The notes: a model not told the origin generated them from the sequence alone. DNA of 64,000 bases from Psychrobacter sp. P2G3 (GCF_001593285.1 NZ_CP012529.1:496001-560000), one strand, 5' to 3'. Counted from the stretch's first letter, positions 10,476-21,360 are shown. Numbers and translations: made by a program.

Positions 10476-11559
10476 GATTATTGACTTCTTGCTGTTTATC
10501 GGCTTGGTGATCCTCCCTTGGGTGCTGGTGATTTATTATGTCATGACACTTGCTCATCCGCGCTTTATTTCAACTGCTGACGTGGTGGTAAAGCAAGTTA
10601 GTGATGCTAGTGTGCCTTCTGGTGGTGGTTTATCGGCATTGTTAGGGGTAAACAGCACCAGTAAAGAAGATGCCACTTATTTGACTGAATATATCTTGTC
10701 AAATGATATGGTCAAACGTCTTGATAATAAGTTTAAGTTCCGTGAAGCTTATTATGTAGATGGCTCAGATCCTATCTATGAGATAGACCCTGACGCCTCG
10801 CAAGAGGATTTACTAGAATACTTTAAAAAACGTGTGCATATCGATCTCGATGAGCAAAGCTATGTACTCTCAGTATCGACAGAAGCTTTTGATTCAGATT
10901 ATGCTTTTGAGCTTAACAAAGCTATCTTGGGTGAGTCTGAGCAGTTCGTTAACCGTATTTCACAAGAAGTCGCTCGTGATCAGCTAATATTTGCTGAAAC
11001 TCAATTGGATGAATCACAAGATCGTTTAAATGAAGCGAAAGAACAATTACTTAACTACCAAAATGAAAATGAGATTTACGATCCGCAAGCCAATGCGCAA
11101 ATTGTTAACCAGCTGATCGGTAGTTTGCAAGGGCAACTTAGTTCACTACGGACTGAAGAGCGCCAACTGCTTAGCTATCTAAATCCTGATGCGCCGCAAG
11201 TAGTGTCGTTAAGAAGCCAAATCAAAGCGGTTGAAGAACAAATCAGTCAAGAGCAAACCAAGCTAACTTCACCAAATACGACCAAATTGAACCGTCAAGC
11301 TGTACAGTTTGAGAGTATAAAAGCTGATGTTGAGTTCGCTACTGAGCTATATAAGTTGTCACTGTCTTCACTTGAAAAGTCGCGCTTAGAAGCCTTTAGA
11401 AAAATGAAAAATTTGATTGTGATTTCGACTCCTTATGAAGCTGAAGAAGCGTTATATCCACGCCGTCTTTATATCATCTGGACATCGCTGGCACTACTAT
11501 TAATGTTTTATGGCTTCGTGCGTTTAGTAATGGCCGTTGTGCGTGACCATCGCAGCTAG
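10444..11559 (+). CDS. kpsE: Capsule export inner-membrane/periplasmic adaptor KpsE
   Basis: About 370 residues with a TM segment near the N-terminus (FLLFIGLVILPWVLVIYYVM), a long periplasmic part rich in heptads (roughly 180-300, e.g. QDRLNEAKEQLLNYQNENE) and a C-terminal TM segment (IIWTSLALLLMFYGFV). This is the KpsE/BexC/CtrB polysaccharide co-polymerase layout that links KpsMT to the outer-membrane KpsD. The start is uncertain: 10444 has GAGG three bases before it, while 10453 gives MSTKRKNK. Both overlap the end of kpsT. Confidence 0.92.
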   Translation: MKSMSTKRKNKIIDFLLFIGLVILPWVLVIYYVMTLAHPRFISTADVVVKQVSDASVPSGGGLSALLGVNSTSKEDATYLTEYILSNDMVKRLDNKFKFREAYYVDGSDPIYEIDPDASQEDLLEYFKKRVHIDLDEQSYVLSVSTEAFDSDYAFELNKAILGESEQFVNRISQEVARDQLIFAETQLDESQDRLNEAKEQLLNYQNENEIYDPQANAQIVNQLIGSLQGQLSSLRTEERQLLSYLNPDAPQVVSLRSQIKAVEEQISQEQTKLTSPNTTKLNRQAVQFESIKADVEFATELYKLSLSSLEKSRLEAFRKMKNLIVISTPYEAEEALYPRRLYIIWTSLALLLMFYGFVRLVMAVVRDHRS

Positions 11560-11701
11560 TTTGATTATGACTTCTTTATAATCACATCTATTGGTTATTT
11601 ACACCGTAGAGTGCTAAAAGCTTAATACACTTGATAATCGTGAACGATTGGATAAACCAGATATTAGTAATGATCGACAGATCAGCAAAGGAATACAGCT
11701 C

Positions 11702-13483
11702 ATGAACATGAAACCACGTCCTATCGTGACGATGATTAAAGTATTAAGTTTAACGATGGCTGCAACCAGCGTTCCAGCGCTAGCAGCGAGCAGTTACGCA
11801 GATCAAATAGCAGGTTCTAGCTTTGGTACCAGCGCTAATAACGCGAGCCAAGATCAAAATCGCAATAATATTAATGTCTCAACCCAAGCTTTTGCTGGTG
11901 GTGTTCTAGGACAAGGAGCGACGCAAGAGGCGGTTAACTCAGCAAGCTTGCCTAGTCAGTCGGTTATCAATACGACGCGCCCTTATCAAGATATCAATAC
12001 TAAAGACTTGATGTTTGGTGAGCAGCTGTTCCGTGGTGCATTTTCAACGACTTCGGGCTCTACCTTTAACGACAGCTATTCGATTAATCCTGGTGATAAT
12101 GTACAGGTACGCATGTGGGGTGCCTATCAATACGCCTCAACGATGACAGTCGATCCACAAGGCAATATCTTCTTACCTAATATCGGTCCAGTTCGTGTCT
12201 CCGGTATACAGAACGGTAACCTACAAAACGTAGTTAAAAGTGCTGTCAATCGTATTTACCGCTCAAACGTTGGCGTCTATGCCTCACTAGAGCAAGCGCA
12301 ACCGGTTAAAGTATTTGTGACAGGTTTCGTCAAGCAACCAGGTTATTATGGCGGGCTTGCAGCAGATTCAGTATTGTCATATTTAGATCGGGCAGGCGGT
12401 GTTGATCCAACCCGTGGTAGCTATATCGATATTCAGATAAAGCGTAATGGTCAGTTGCTACAGCAAGTTAACCTGTATGATTTTCTATTAGCAGGTAAGC
12501 TACAGTCATTTTCATTCCGAGATGGTGATGTGATTACTGTTGCACCGCAGAAAAAGACGTTTGTAGTTGGCGGGCAAGTTCAGAACGAATATACTTTTGA
12601 GTTTGATGTCAATGACTTGACCATTGGTGACGTATTGCAAGTTGCCAGTCCCGCAGCGAATGCCACCAACGTTAGTATTACTCGTAGTGCAGGACGCGCG
12701 CAGACGGCAGAGTATTATTCACTTGCTGACGCCCAAAACGTTCCTGTCTATAATGGCGATCAGATGGTAGTGACCTCAGACCGTTATGCAGGTACTATCG
12801 CGGTACAAGTCAAAGGCGCTCATACTGGTAATGGTGCAATGGTCGTACCTTACGGCGCACGCCTGAAAGATATCGTGCCAAAATTACAACCGAGCCCGTT
12901 AGCGAAGCTGACCCATTTGACTATTTACCGTCAATCAGTGGCTGAGCAGCAAAAACGCATGATTAATGAGTCGCTTGATCGCTTAGAAGAATTAACGCTG
13001 GCTACTCAATCAACGACGCGTGAAGAGGCAGCGCTACGTCAAGATGATGCCAATTTAGTTAAACAATTCGTGGCTAAAGCACGTAGTGTAAAGACTGATG
13101 GTCGAATAGTGGTCGTACCAAACTCTTGGCAGGATATTATTCTCCAGCAAGGCGATATCATTGAGATACCTGCGCAAACATCAGTGATTACCGTCAACGG
13201 TCAAGTGCGAGCACAAGGTGCGTTGACCTTTAACCCAGACTTTACGGTTGGCGATTATATTGCTAATTCAGGAGGCTTTGGGGATAATGCCGACACTAAA
13301 GAGATTCTGATTATTCATCAAAATGGTGCAAACGAAGTGGTCAATACTGCTTATCGTATTCAGCAAGGTGATGAAATTATGGTCTTACCAAAGGTCAAAA
13401 CCAAACGCGTAGAAATTACACGCGGAATCTCACAGATTGTTTATCAATTGGCAGTCGCGGCTAAAGTTATTTTAGACTTATAA
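11702..13483 (+). CDS. kpsD: Polysaccharide export outer-membrane protein (KpsD/Wza type)
   Basis: About 593 residues. The start at 11702 has AAAGGA nine bases upstream and begins a signal peptide ending near VPALAAS; the frame also extends upstream to a TTG at 11648 that is unlikely to be used. The Poly_export motif YSINPGDNVQVRMWGAYQYA is followed by several SLBB-type beta-grasp repeats (KVFVTGFVKQPGYYGGLAAD, VITVNGQVRAQGALTFNPDF). It should form the outer-membrane exit for capsule polymer with KpsE and KpsMT. There is no lipobox, unlike Wza, which fits KpsD. Confidence 0.92.
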   Translation: MNMKPRPIVTMIKVLSLTMAATSVPALAASSYADQIAGSSFGTSANNASQDQNRNNINVSTQAFAGGVLGQGATQEAVNSASLPSQSVINTTRPYQDINTKDLMFGEQLFRGAFSTTSGSTFNDSYSINPGDNVQVRMWGAYQYASTMTVDPQGNIFLPNIGPVRVSGIQNGNLQNVVKSAVNRIYRSNVGVYASLEQAQPVKVFVTGFVKQPGYYGGLAADSVLSYLDRAGGVDPTRGSYIDIQIKRNGQLLQQVNLYDFLLAGKLQSFSFRDGDVITVAPQKKTFVVGGQVQNEYTFEFDVNDLTIGDVLQVASPAANATNVSITRSAGRAQTAEYYSLADAQNVPVYNGDQMVVTSDRYAGTIAVQVKGAHTGNGAMVVPYGARLKDIVPKLQPSPLAKLTHLTIYRQSVAEQQKRMINESLDRLEELTLATQSTTREEAALRQDDANLVKQFVAKARSVKTDGRIVVVPNSWQDIILQQGDIIEIPAQTSVITVNGQVRAQGALTFNPDFTVGDYIANSGGFGDNADTKEILIIHQNGANEVVNTAYRIQQGDEIMVLPKVKTKRVEITRGISQIVYQLAVAAKVILDL

Positions 13484-13538
13484 CTATTGATGCTAGATTT
13501 ATGAATTGAGGCAGAAATAATCAAAAAGGATATCAAAA

Positions 13539-16103
13539 ATGGCAAAAAACGTAGCATGTGAAGGCAAGTTGGTGGTAACTTCTACCTCTAATGATGCGCT
13601 ACGTTTTTTGACCGCTCAACGCCAGCTACCGAATAATCTAGCAGTAATTGGCAAAGGCATGCGTCGCAACAACGTACTGTTATCTCAGGTGCTACAAGCG
13701 AACATTCAGCGCTGGTATCCATGGTCAGGTTTACAGCAGCAGCTTAATTCGGATCTTGAGACACCTGATGCTTTTATTGGATGGGGTCATAAAAAGAGCT
13801 ATCAACGAGCCAAAAAGTCTGCTGATCGTCAACAGCTGACGACTTTAAGTATCGAAGATGGCTTTTTACGCTCATTAGATTCTGGTATTAGCAGTCGTCA
13901 TGGATTAAGCGTAGTTGTCGATGATGTGGGTATTTACTTTGATTTAATGCAAACCTCACGCCTTGAGCAATTAATCGTTGCGCGTGCCAAAGAATGCTCT
14001 AACGCTGATAGCAATGTCTTAGATAAAAAACATGCTCTGCAGTTGATGACACGTATTTGCGAAGAGAAACTAAGTAAATATAATGCTGTGATTACTTGTC
14101 CGTCATTAGATAAACTGATTGCTGAAGAAAACGGTCACGTAGAACAAGACTCGTTAAAATCGCATGTGTTATTGATTGATCAAGTCGCTGGCGATGCCTC
14201 CATCAAAGGTGCTGGTGCGGATAAAAACCAGTTTAAGCGAATGCTAAAAGCTGCTTGTCGCAATCATCCCGATGCTCACATTTGGATAAAGGCTCATCCT
14301 GCCGCAAAGTCAGGATACCTTACCAGCCTAAAATTACCCAAAAACGTCCAAATATTGACTCAAGCACTTAATCCTATTGGATTACTAGAGCAAGTAAGTG
14401 ATGTCTATACGGTCAGCTCACATATGGGCTTTGAAGCATTAATGCTATGCAAAAAGGTGCATTGCTTTGGGGTTAATTGGTATAGTGGTTGGGGGCTTAC
14501 CGATGATAGTGGTGCGCCAAAAATTTTACTCAAATCAGTCAAACAGCGCCGTCTAGCATTTGCAGCAACATTGCCGGCGGTTGAAGAGTCATTAAAACTA
14601 TCGCAGCCAGCGTCATTATCTAAGCAATCTACTAAACGATTGAAAATCACTCAGCGACTGCGTAACTTGCGTAACAAACAATCTTCTATAGCAGCTAATA
14701 GTACACTCAATGCTACGTTAGAGGCATTATTCTATAGCGCCTATATTGACTATAGTCATTATGTAGATCCAGCAACCAAGCAAGCTTGTGACATTGATAC
14801 CGCGATTGAATGGTTAGTGACCAATCGATATTGGCAAGCACGCCTCGAAGGCAGTTTGACGGTATATGAGTTCAGTCGCTGGAAGCTACCTTTTGTGAGG
14901 GCCTTTGTTAATCTACCGCGCACGACATTATTTATTAAACCCAAACCGCGTCTGAAAAACTTGCTACATCCAGATCATTTTACAGTCAATTACCAGCAGC
15001 CACTATTAGTCTGGGGCTTAGCTAAACGGCAACAAATTCAAAAAAAATTACAGAGCAAACTTGCGAAACAGCCAATGTCGGACATGCCAACTATTTATTG
15101 TATGGAAGATGGTTTTATCCGTTCAAATGGCTTGGGTGCCACATTGTTAGCACCCTTGTCGGTTGTGATAGATAAGCAAGGTATCTACTATGATGCGACT
15201 CAGCCGTCGGATTTAGAGATATTATTATGTAACTGTGAGGCGTTAAGTCCACAGCAAAATGCACGAGTACAGGCGCTTCAAGCCAAACTGCTTACGCAGC
15301 GAGTTAGTAAGTATAATGTTGGTGTTAATCTCACTGTTATTGATAATCAGCTTCCATTATGGATACAGGATGCAAAGGTATCTGGTAAACCGCGCTTACT
15401 TATCGTTGGGCAAGTAGAAGATGATTTATCGGTTCAGTATTGTGGTTCAGACATTAAGACCAATCGAGATTTGATTAAGCGTGTACGACGAGACAATCCT
15501 GATGCTTATTTAATTTACAAACCCCATCCAGATGTGGAAGCAGGACTGCGTACAGGCAGAGTCGAGGCAGAGTGCTTACGGCAGGTGCAAGCGGTCGCTT
15601 ATGATACAGCGATGCCTGATTGTTTAGAGTGTATTGATGAGGTACATACGATCAGTTCGTTAACGGGCTTTGAGGCTCTATTGCGTGGTTTAAAAGTCAC
15701 TTGTTACGGTTTGCCGTTTTATGCAGGTTGGGGCTTAACGAACGATATTGATGCACAGTTATCGCCAAAATCTGACTATCTACATAGGCGCAAACGAGAC
15801 ACCACGTTATCACTTGAGCAACTGTTGCATTGTGCACTCATACGTTATCCACTATATCGCCTGCCTAAAGGCCATGGGCTTGCTCAAGTAGAACAAGTAA
15901 TTGACTATTTATATCCGCCTAATAAGAATGCAGAGACTTTGCAAATTAAACAACATAGTAGTATAGCCAGTGCAACCAATAGTTCATCAGCGAAATTGTC
16001 CGAACTATCAGAAGTAACTGCTCATCTTAAACATCGTACTGCCACGCGCTTTATGCAGCAGCGTCATAAATGGCAACAGCGCCTACGCAATATTTCTCAT
16101 TAA
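13539..16103 (+). CDS. kpsC: Capsule beta-Kdo transferase KpsC (two transferase modules)
   Basis: 854 residues in two similar halves. Each contains an SIEDGFLRS/CMEDGFIRS motif and ends in a (YSGWGLT / YAGWGLT) motif, one near residue 320 and one near 730. KpsC family members add alternating beta-2,4 and beta-2,7 Kdo residues to lyso-phosphatidylglycerol, building the linker on which group 2 capsule polymer is made. The start has AAAGGA eight bases upstream. The length is above the roughly 670 residues of E. coli KpsC, partly through a Ser/Gln-rich linker between modules and a longer C-terminus. Confidence 0.93.
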   Translation: MAKNVACEGKLVVTSTSNDALRFLTAQRQLPNNLAVIGKGMRRNNVLLSQVLQANIQRWYPWSGLQQQLNSDLETPDAFIGWGHKKSYQRAKKSADRQQLTTLSIEDGFLRSLDSGISSRHGLSVVVDDVGIYFDLMQTSRLEQLIVARAKECSNADSNVLDKKHALQLMTRICEEKLSKYNAVITCPSLDKLIAEENGHVEQDSLKSHVLLIDQVAGDASIKGAGADKNQFKRMLKAACRNHPDAHIWIKAHPAAKSGYLTSLKLPKNVQILTQALNPIGLLEQVSDVYTVSSHMGFEALMLCKKVHCFGVNWYSGWGLTDDSGAPKILLKSVKQRRLAFAATLPAVEESLKLSQPASLSKQSTKRLKITQRLRNLRNKQSSIAANSTLNATLEALFYSAYIDYSHYVDPATKQACDIDTAIEWLVTNRYWQARLEGSLTVYEFSRWKLPFVRAFVNLPRTTLFIKPKPRLKNLLHPDHFTVNYQQPLLVWGLAKRQQIQKKLQSKLAKQPMSDMPTIYCMEDGFIRSNGLGATLLAPLSVVIDKQGIYYDATQPSDLEILLCNCEALSPQQNARVQALQAKLLTQRVSKYNVGVNLTVIDNQLPLWIQDAKVSGKPRLLIVGQVEDDLSVQYCGSDIKTNRDLIKRVRRDNPDAYLIYKPHPDVEAGLRTGRVEAECLRQVQAVAYDTAMPDCLECIDEVHTISSLTGFEALLRGLKVTCYGLPFYAGWGLTNDIDAQLSPKSDYLHRRKRDTTLSLEQLLHCALIRYPLYRLPKGHGLAQVEQVIDYLYPPNKNAETLQIKQHSSIASATNSSSAKLSELSEVTAHLKHRTATRFMQQRHKWQQRLRNISH

Positions 16104-16223
16104 TTTATGTCAAAATAAATCGGTTACGACAAGTATGATTTTTTTCGGTATAATTTGTGTGCAAACTAGCTACTATTAAATAATTTTTTCAATTGCCTAG
16201 CTTATTCCTTCATTCTCTAATCA

Positions 16224-17468
16224 ATGGTACGTACTCTTATGGCAGCTTCGATGCATCAATTGCTTACTCATCGACACGTCTTGCTGCTACAAGGAAAGAT
16301 GGGCGGGTTTTTTAGCCGTTTTGCTACGTTTTTGCAAACTCAAGATATTGAAGTGAGCAAAATTAACTTTAATGCCGGTGATGCATTTTTTTATCGCCAT
16401 TCTAATGCTCACGAATATACAGGTACTTTGGCGCAGTTCTCATCTTGGCTACAAGCTTTTATTGTCGAACATGGTATTGATGCGATTGTCTGTTTTGGTG
16501 ATTGTCGTCCTCATCATACACAGGCTGCCTGCTTAAGTGAAAAACTAGGCATATCCTTTTTTGTATTTGAAGAAGGCTATTTACGTCCTGATTATATTAC
16601 CCTGCAAGAGCACGGCATCAATGGTTATTCGCGCTTAAATATAGCGGATATTAAGGCACTCAAAAAAGCCAATGATAAACCACTGTATACGCATAATCGC
16701 TTTTATCGATTGAGTATCGCCGCCATTGTTTATTACATTATTACTAGACTATATAAATCGCGCTATCCGCATTATTCCCATTATCGCGGGATGACAGCAT
16801 GGCAAGAAGCGATAGCTTGGCTAAAAGCACCTTGGCGTAAGCTATGTGGTTATCTACCCGATAAAAAGCTACAAAAGCAGCTAATCACCCAAGCAGACAA
16901 CAACTATTTCTTGGTTAGCTTGCAGGTACATAATGACTCGCAAATTACTCATCATAGTGGTTACCGTGATGTGGTGCAGTTCATTGACGAGGTGATCGCT
17001 AGTTTTGCAGAATATGCTGACACAACGCAGATACTGGTATTTAAGCATCATCCGTTAGATCGTGGTCACCGTGATTATCGTGAGTTGGTGGCAAGCCTAG
17101 CAGCACGTTATCAAGTTAAATCAAGAGTGTTTTATGGTTGTGATATGCACTTGCCAACACTTATGAAGCATAGTATCGGTATGGTGACTATCAATAGTAC
17201 AACGGGTCTGCAGTCGGTGTACCATAAAAAACCTACCAAAGTGATGGGACGAGCCATCTACGATACCCCTAAGCTCACAGATCCTAAGACACTTGCGCAA
17301 TTTTGGCAGCAGCCTACACATCCAGATAATGAGTTCTATCTAAGATTCCGTGAGTATCTGATTGAGCAAACTCAAATCAACGGGGCGTTTTACGGTAAAT
17401 CGCCATGGATGTATAAGTACTTACCGCAGTCAGAGACCACAGGCATAATGTCTGATACTGCTAAATAG
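16224..17468 (+). CDS. kpsS: Capsule Kdo transferase KpsS
   Basis: 414 residues. KpsS adds the first Kdo to lyso-phosphatidylglycerol at the inner membrane, after which KpsC extends it. Family stretches are LLLQGKMGGFFSRFATFLQ, VCFGDCRPHHTQA and FFVFEEGYLRPDYITLQEHG near the N-terminus, and the later FKHHPLDRGHRDY and GMVTINSTTGLQSV. Possible starts are ATGs at 16224, 16239 and 16251; none has a clear Shine-Dalgarno sequence. It ends the kps run. Confidence 0.93.
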   Translation: MVRTLMAASMHQLLTHRHVLLLQGKMGGFFSRFATFLQTQDIEVSKINFNAGDAFFYRHSNAHEYTGTLAQFSSWLQAFIVEHGIDAIVCFGDCRPHHTQAACLSEKLGISFFVFEEGYLRPDYITLQEHGINGYSRLNIADIKALKKANDKPLYTHNRFYRLSIAAIVYYIITRLYKSRYPHYSHYRGMTAWQEAIAWLKAPWRKLCGYLPDKKLQKQLITQADNNYFLVSLQVHNDSQITHHSGYRDVVQFIDEVIASFAEYADTTQILVFKHHPLDRGHRDYRELVASLAARYQVKSRVFYGCDMHLPTLMKHSIGMVTINSTTGLQSVYHKKPTKVMGRAIYDTPKLTDPKTLAQFWQQPTHPDNEFYLRFREYLIEQTQINGAFYGKSPWMYKYLPQSETTGIMSDTAK

Positions 17469-17921
17469 TTCAGCAGCCATAGTCAGTAAATATCTGTCGA
17501 TATCTTGCAGTAACTATTTTAGAGTTATAAATCTTTGAGTTATAAACCTTTAATTTAAAGCTTTCTATAACTATTAGCTCCAGTCAGTCGTCAATTTTAG
17601 CTACGAATCAAATCCTTACCAATAAAATCGCCTTACTTTACAGTGGAAAACTGCTAGAATACGCTCACATGTCTGTGTATATCATCAAGCGTCATGAACA
17701 GTGGCTTTAATAATAAATGTTATTAACTTAGCTCTTTTTAAATACGCTTTAGTTACCACAATTGACACCACTAGTTTTTATTTTTTAAATCTTATTTCCA
17801 AAATTATTATCGCAATAATATCTAATAACCGTTATTTTTCCACTGTTGTTCAAGTACCGTTTGTTCAAGTATTTTTGTTCAGTAGCGGTTATCCAATCAC
17901 CTTTTATTTAGTAGGCGCTTT
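17469..17921 (+). promoter_or_regulatory. kpsS-lepA gap with an extended -10 element
   Basis: About 450 AT-rich bases. TGCTAGAAT at 17652-17660 is an extended -10 and the likeliest lepA promoter, giving a leader of about 255 bases. Two copies of GTTCAAGTA lie near 17848 and 17862. A 74-codon hydrophobic frame at 17701-17925 overlaps the lepA start and looks spurious. No convincing terminator for the kps genes was seen. Confidence 0.4.
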
Positions 17922-19718
17922 GTGACTGCATTAGCCAATATTCGTAACTTTTCTATCATTGCCCACATTGATCACGGCAAGTCGACGCTTGCCGATCGCT
18001 TTATTCAGATGTGCGGTGCCTTGCAAGATCGTGAAATGCAGGCGCAAGTACTCGACTCCATGGATATTGAGCGCGAGCGTGGGATTACTATCAAAGCACA
18101 ATCGGTCACCTTATTTTATGACCATCCAAATGGTGAGCGCTATCAGCTTAACTTTATTGATACCCCCGGCCACGTTGATTTTTCATACGAAGTTTCGCGT
18201 TCATTAGCTGCCTGTGAAGGTGCGTTATTGGTTGTAGATGCGGCGCAGGGCGTGGAAGCCCAGTCTGTTGCCAACTGCTATACTGCCGTTGATCAAGGCT
18301 TGGAAGTGATGGCAGTCTTGAATAAGATTGACTTACCACAAGTTGAGCCTGAGCGCGTTATCCAAGAGATTGAAGATATTATTGGTATTGACGCGGTAGA
18401 TGCGCCGCGAGTATCAGCAAAATCTGGTCTTGGTGTTGATAAACTACTTGAAGCGTTGGTTGAGTTTATTCCACCGCCAACAGGTGATCGTGAAGCACCA
18501 TTACAAGCATTAATTATTGATTCATGGTTTGATAGCTATTTAGGCGTTGTCTCGTTAGTACGTGTCCGTCAAGGTACTGTTAAAAAAGGCGATAAAATTT
18601 ATATTAAATCGACCAAAGAGGCTCATCCAGTCAGCTCTATTGGCGTGTTTACGCCTAAACCTTTAGATACAGGGATTTTAGAAGCTGGTGAAGTAGGCTT
18701 TATTATCGCTGGTATCAAGGATATTGCTGGTGCACCAGTCGGTGATACCATTACGCATTCTAAGACACCTGACGTTGATCGTATCCCTGGATTTAAACAG
18801 ATTACGCCGCAAGTCTATGCTGGTATGTTCCCTGTTGAATCTACTGACTTTGAAAAGTTTCGTGAAGCACTACAGAAGTTGCAAATTAATGATGCGTCGC
18901 TATTTTTTGAGCCAGATACTTCTGATGCGTTGGGCTTTGGTTTCCGTTGTGGCTTCTTAGGTATGCTGCATATGGAGATTATCCAAGAGCGCCTAGAGCG
19001 TGAGTATGACTTGGATCTTATCACCACTGCGCCGTCAGTTATCTATGAGATTGTAAAAAAAGATGGCAGCATCATCTATGTTGATAATCCATCAAGATTG
19101 CCTGAACCGAATAATATCGAAGAGTTCCGTGAGCCGATTGCCCGTTGTCAGATTTTAGTGCCGCAGGATTATCTCGGTAACGTTATGACTTTGTGTATTG
19201 AGCGCCGCGGTGTACAGGTTGATATGCGCTTTATGGGCAGACAAGTTCAGCTGATATTTGATATTCCGATGGGTGAGGTGGTGATGGATTTCTTTGATCG
19301 CCTAAAGTCAGTCTCGCGCGGATTTGCGTCACTTGATTATAACTTTGAGCGTTATCAAGTCGATAAATTGGTTAAAGTTGACGTACTTATCAACGGTGAA
19401 AAAGTTGACGCTTTAGCCATGATTGTGCACGAAACACAATCTCGTTATCGCGGTAATGCGCTGGTTACCAAGATGAAAGAGCTTATTCCACGGCAGATGT
19501 TTGATGTGGCCATTCAAGCCGCTATCGGCGGCCAAATAATTGGACGTAGTACGGTTAAAGCCATGCGTAAAGATGTATTAGCCAAATGTTATGGCGGTGA
19601 TGTCTCGCGTAAGAAAAAGCTGCTATCTAAGCAAAAAGCTGGTAAAAAACGTATGAAGCAAGTTGGTAATGTGGAGATTCCACAAGAAGCCTTCTTAGCG
19701 GTATTGCAGGTAGATTAA
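17922..19718 (+). CDS. lepA: Elongation factor 4 (LepA)
   Basis: 598 residues, the normal length. A translational GTPase that acts on the ribosome and affects back-translocation and assembly. The GTP-binding motifs are [22 protein letters not shown] and NKIDLP. The LepA C-terminus is present ([17 protein letters not shown], ending [20 protein letters not shown]). The start is a GTG, with TAGG six bases before it; the protein begins [19 protein letters not shown], as expected for LepA. Confidence 0.97.
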   Translation: MTALANIRNFSIIAHIDHGKSTLADRFIQMCGALQDREMQAQVLDSMDIERERGITIKAQSVTLFYDHPNGERYQLNFIDTPGHVDFSYEVSRSLAACEGALLVVDAAQGVEAQSVANCYTAVDQGLEVMAVLNKIDLPQVEPERVIQEIEDIIGIDAVDAPRVSAKSGLGVDKLLEALVEFIPPPTGDREAPLQALIIDSWFDSYLGVVSLVRVRQGTVKKGDKIYIKSTKEAHPVSSIGVFTPKPLDTGILEAGEVGFIIAGIKDIAGAPVGDTITHSKTPDVDRIPGFKQITPQVYAGMFPVESTDFEKFREALQKLQINDASLFFEPDTSDALGFGFRCGFLGMLHMEIIQERLEREYDLDLITTAPSVIYEIVKKDGSIIYVDNPSRLPEPNNIEEFREPIARCQILVPQDYLGNVMTLCIERRGVQVDMRFMGRQVQLIFDIPMGEVVMDFFDRLKSVSRGFASLDYNFERYQVDKLVKVDVLINGEKVDALAMIVHETQSRYRGNALVTKMKELIPRQMFDVAIQAAIGGQIIGRSTVKAMRKDVLAKCYGGDVSRKKKLLSKQKAGKKRMKQVGNVEIPQEAFLAVLQVD

Positions 19719-19844
19719 ATAATCTGATAGCTGAGTTAGTAAGTAATCACTGCATGTAAGTCACTGTTTAAAACTCTAAATGACCATGACTGGCATGACA
19801 AATTGACATGGTCATAGAAGCAGATCTTTAATAGGCAAATTAGC

Positions 19845-20747
19845 ATGGATTTTGATTTCAATTTGATTTTGGTGCCGTTAACTATAGCCTTAGGTTTTAT
19901 ATGGTTACTAGACAAGTTAACACTAAAACAGCGTAAAACACGTGGCCGCGGTAAAGAGAGCTTGCTAGTGCGCTGGGCCTATGACTTTTTCCCTGTATTG
20001 GCAGTAGTGCTGGTTGTGCGCTCATTTTTGATTGAACCTTTTAATATTCCATCATCGTCTATGGTGCCAACTCTATATACTGGTGACTTTATTGCCGTCA
20101 ATAAATATGCTTATGGCGTACGCTTACCGCTCACCTGTAATAAAGTACTAGATACTGGCTCACCAGAGCATGGTGATGTCATAGTATTTCGCTATCCTGA
20201 AAACCCTAGCATCTATTATATCAAGCGGGTAATAGGTCTACCGGGAGATACGGTCAGCTATAATCAGGGACAAATTGCGATTAATGATGTGCCAGTAGAT
20301 ACTAAGTCAGTGAATTTCGATGCTAACACTGATCTAACGGCGCAACTTTACCCAGCTGGTCAAGTGATGCCAGGTCAGGTACTGACTGAGAATGAAGCGA
20401 CACAGATGGGGCAGCAAGAAGAAGACCAAGCACAATATTTTCAAGAAACTCAAGGTGAGAATAAGCATTTAGTGCGCTATCTTTCAGATATGAATAGTTC
20501 GCAATATGCACCGTTCTTACAGCAGCAATCGCCAGAAGTAGTCAGTTCAGCGGGGACAGAGTGGCAGGTTACTGTGCCTGATGGTGAGTATTTCGTCATG
20601 GGTGATAACCGAGATCGTAGTGCTGATGGACGCTTTTGGGGCTTCGTACCCGATGAAAATTTAGCGGGTAAAGCCGTCTATATTTGGATGCATAAGCCAC
20701 CAGGACTTAATCTTCCAACTTTCTCTCGTAATGGTTCAATTGATTGA
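19845..20747 (+). CDS. lepB: Signal peptidase I
   Basis: 300 residues. It removes signal peptides from exported proteins at the periplasmic face. N-terminal hydrophobic segments anchor it. The catalytic Ser near residue 72 is in IPSSSMVPT, the general-base Lys near 127 is in YYIKRVIGLPGD, and GDNRDRSADGRFWGFVP is the box E motif. An insert rich in Gln, Glu and Asn (around 180-230) lengthens the periplasmic domain. It follows lepA, the usual order. Confidence 0.96.
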   Translation: MDFDFNLILVPLTIALGFIWLLDKLTLKQRKTRGRGKESLLVRWAYDFFPVLAVVLVVRSFLIEPFNIPSSSMVPTLYTGDFIAVNKYAYGVRLPLTCNKVLDTGSPEHGDVIVFRYPENPSIYYIKRVIGLPGDTVSYNQGQIAINDVPVDTKSVNFDANTDLTAQLYPAGQVMPGQVLTENEATQMGQQEEDQAQYFQETQGENKHLVRYLSDMNSSQYAPFLQQQSPEVVSSAGTEWQVTVPDGEYFVMGDNRDRSADGRFWGFVPDENLAGKAVYIWMHKPPGLNLPTFSRNGSID

Positions 20748-20964
20748 TTATTGTTTCTAATCAGTAACTGTTTTGTTTATTAGATATTATGCTAGTATTC
20801 ATACTGACCCTAATCAAAATAAAATTTATACTATATTTGACATATTAATCGTAGTGGATATGAAGGTACACAAACGGATAATAAAAAAATGAGATATAAA
20901 AATAGATAGGGCGGATAAAACAACTGGTTAGAATACATTAAATTAAATCATTAGAGGGGGCCTC

Positions 20965-21360
20965 ATGGCGCACCAGTTAACGAGTTTGACGTCTCAGCGT
21001 GGGTCTAGTGTGACTAGTATTGTCTTGCTGCTAATTATTATTGTTATTGCTGGCAAATTGATTATTGCGATCATGCCTGCACAAGTTGGTGATTACCAGC
21101 TAAGCAAAACGTTAGGTGCGCAGTTAAAAGAAGCTAATAATAATGGTGAGACTGCAAAACAGTTCGTTGAACGTGTTAACCGTCAACTCTCTATTAATGC
21201 TGATTATGATACGACCGCTGAAGAAGTATTTACTTTTACCAATAACAAGACAGGTCAACTGGCCATTTATAAAGACTATGATAAAACCAGTAACTTTTTT
21301 GGTAATGTCGATATCGTTAATCGTTTTGAAGGTGAAATAAATGCTGCCTCGGTAGAGTAG
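20965..21360 (+). CDS. DUF4845 family membrane-anchored protein
   Basis: 131 residues with a single N-terminal TM segment (SIVLLLIIIVIAGKLIIAIM) and a small periplasmic domain. Proteins of the DUF4845 family lie between lepB and rnc in many gammaproteobacteria, as here. AGAGGGGG precedes the ATG. The function is not established. The GSSVTSIVLLLIIIV stretch resembles a pilin-like N-terminal helix but there is no prepilin cleavage motif. Confidence 0.85.
   Translation: MAHQLTSLTSQRGSSVTSIVLLLIIIVIAGKLIIAIMPAQVGDYQLSKTLGAQLKEANNNGETAKQFVERVNRQLSINADYDTTAEEVFTFTNNKTGQLAIYKDYDKTSNFFGNVDIVNRFEGEINAASVE

Noticed and set aside
8574..17900. kps region as a tRNA-Met-integrated island
   Set aside because: I looked for a copy of the tRNA 3' end (AAGAGTTCAAGTCTCTTC) downstream of kpsS and found only short GTTCAAGT matches near 17848 and 17862. 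No integrase gene is present and base use looks like that of the neighbours.
17701..17925. 74-codon hydrophobic frame before lepA
   Set aside because: It starts with GTG in very AT-rich sequence, has no Shine-Dalgarno sequence or family likeness, and overlaps the lepA start. Its hydrophobicity follows from T-rich codons.
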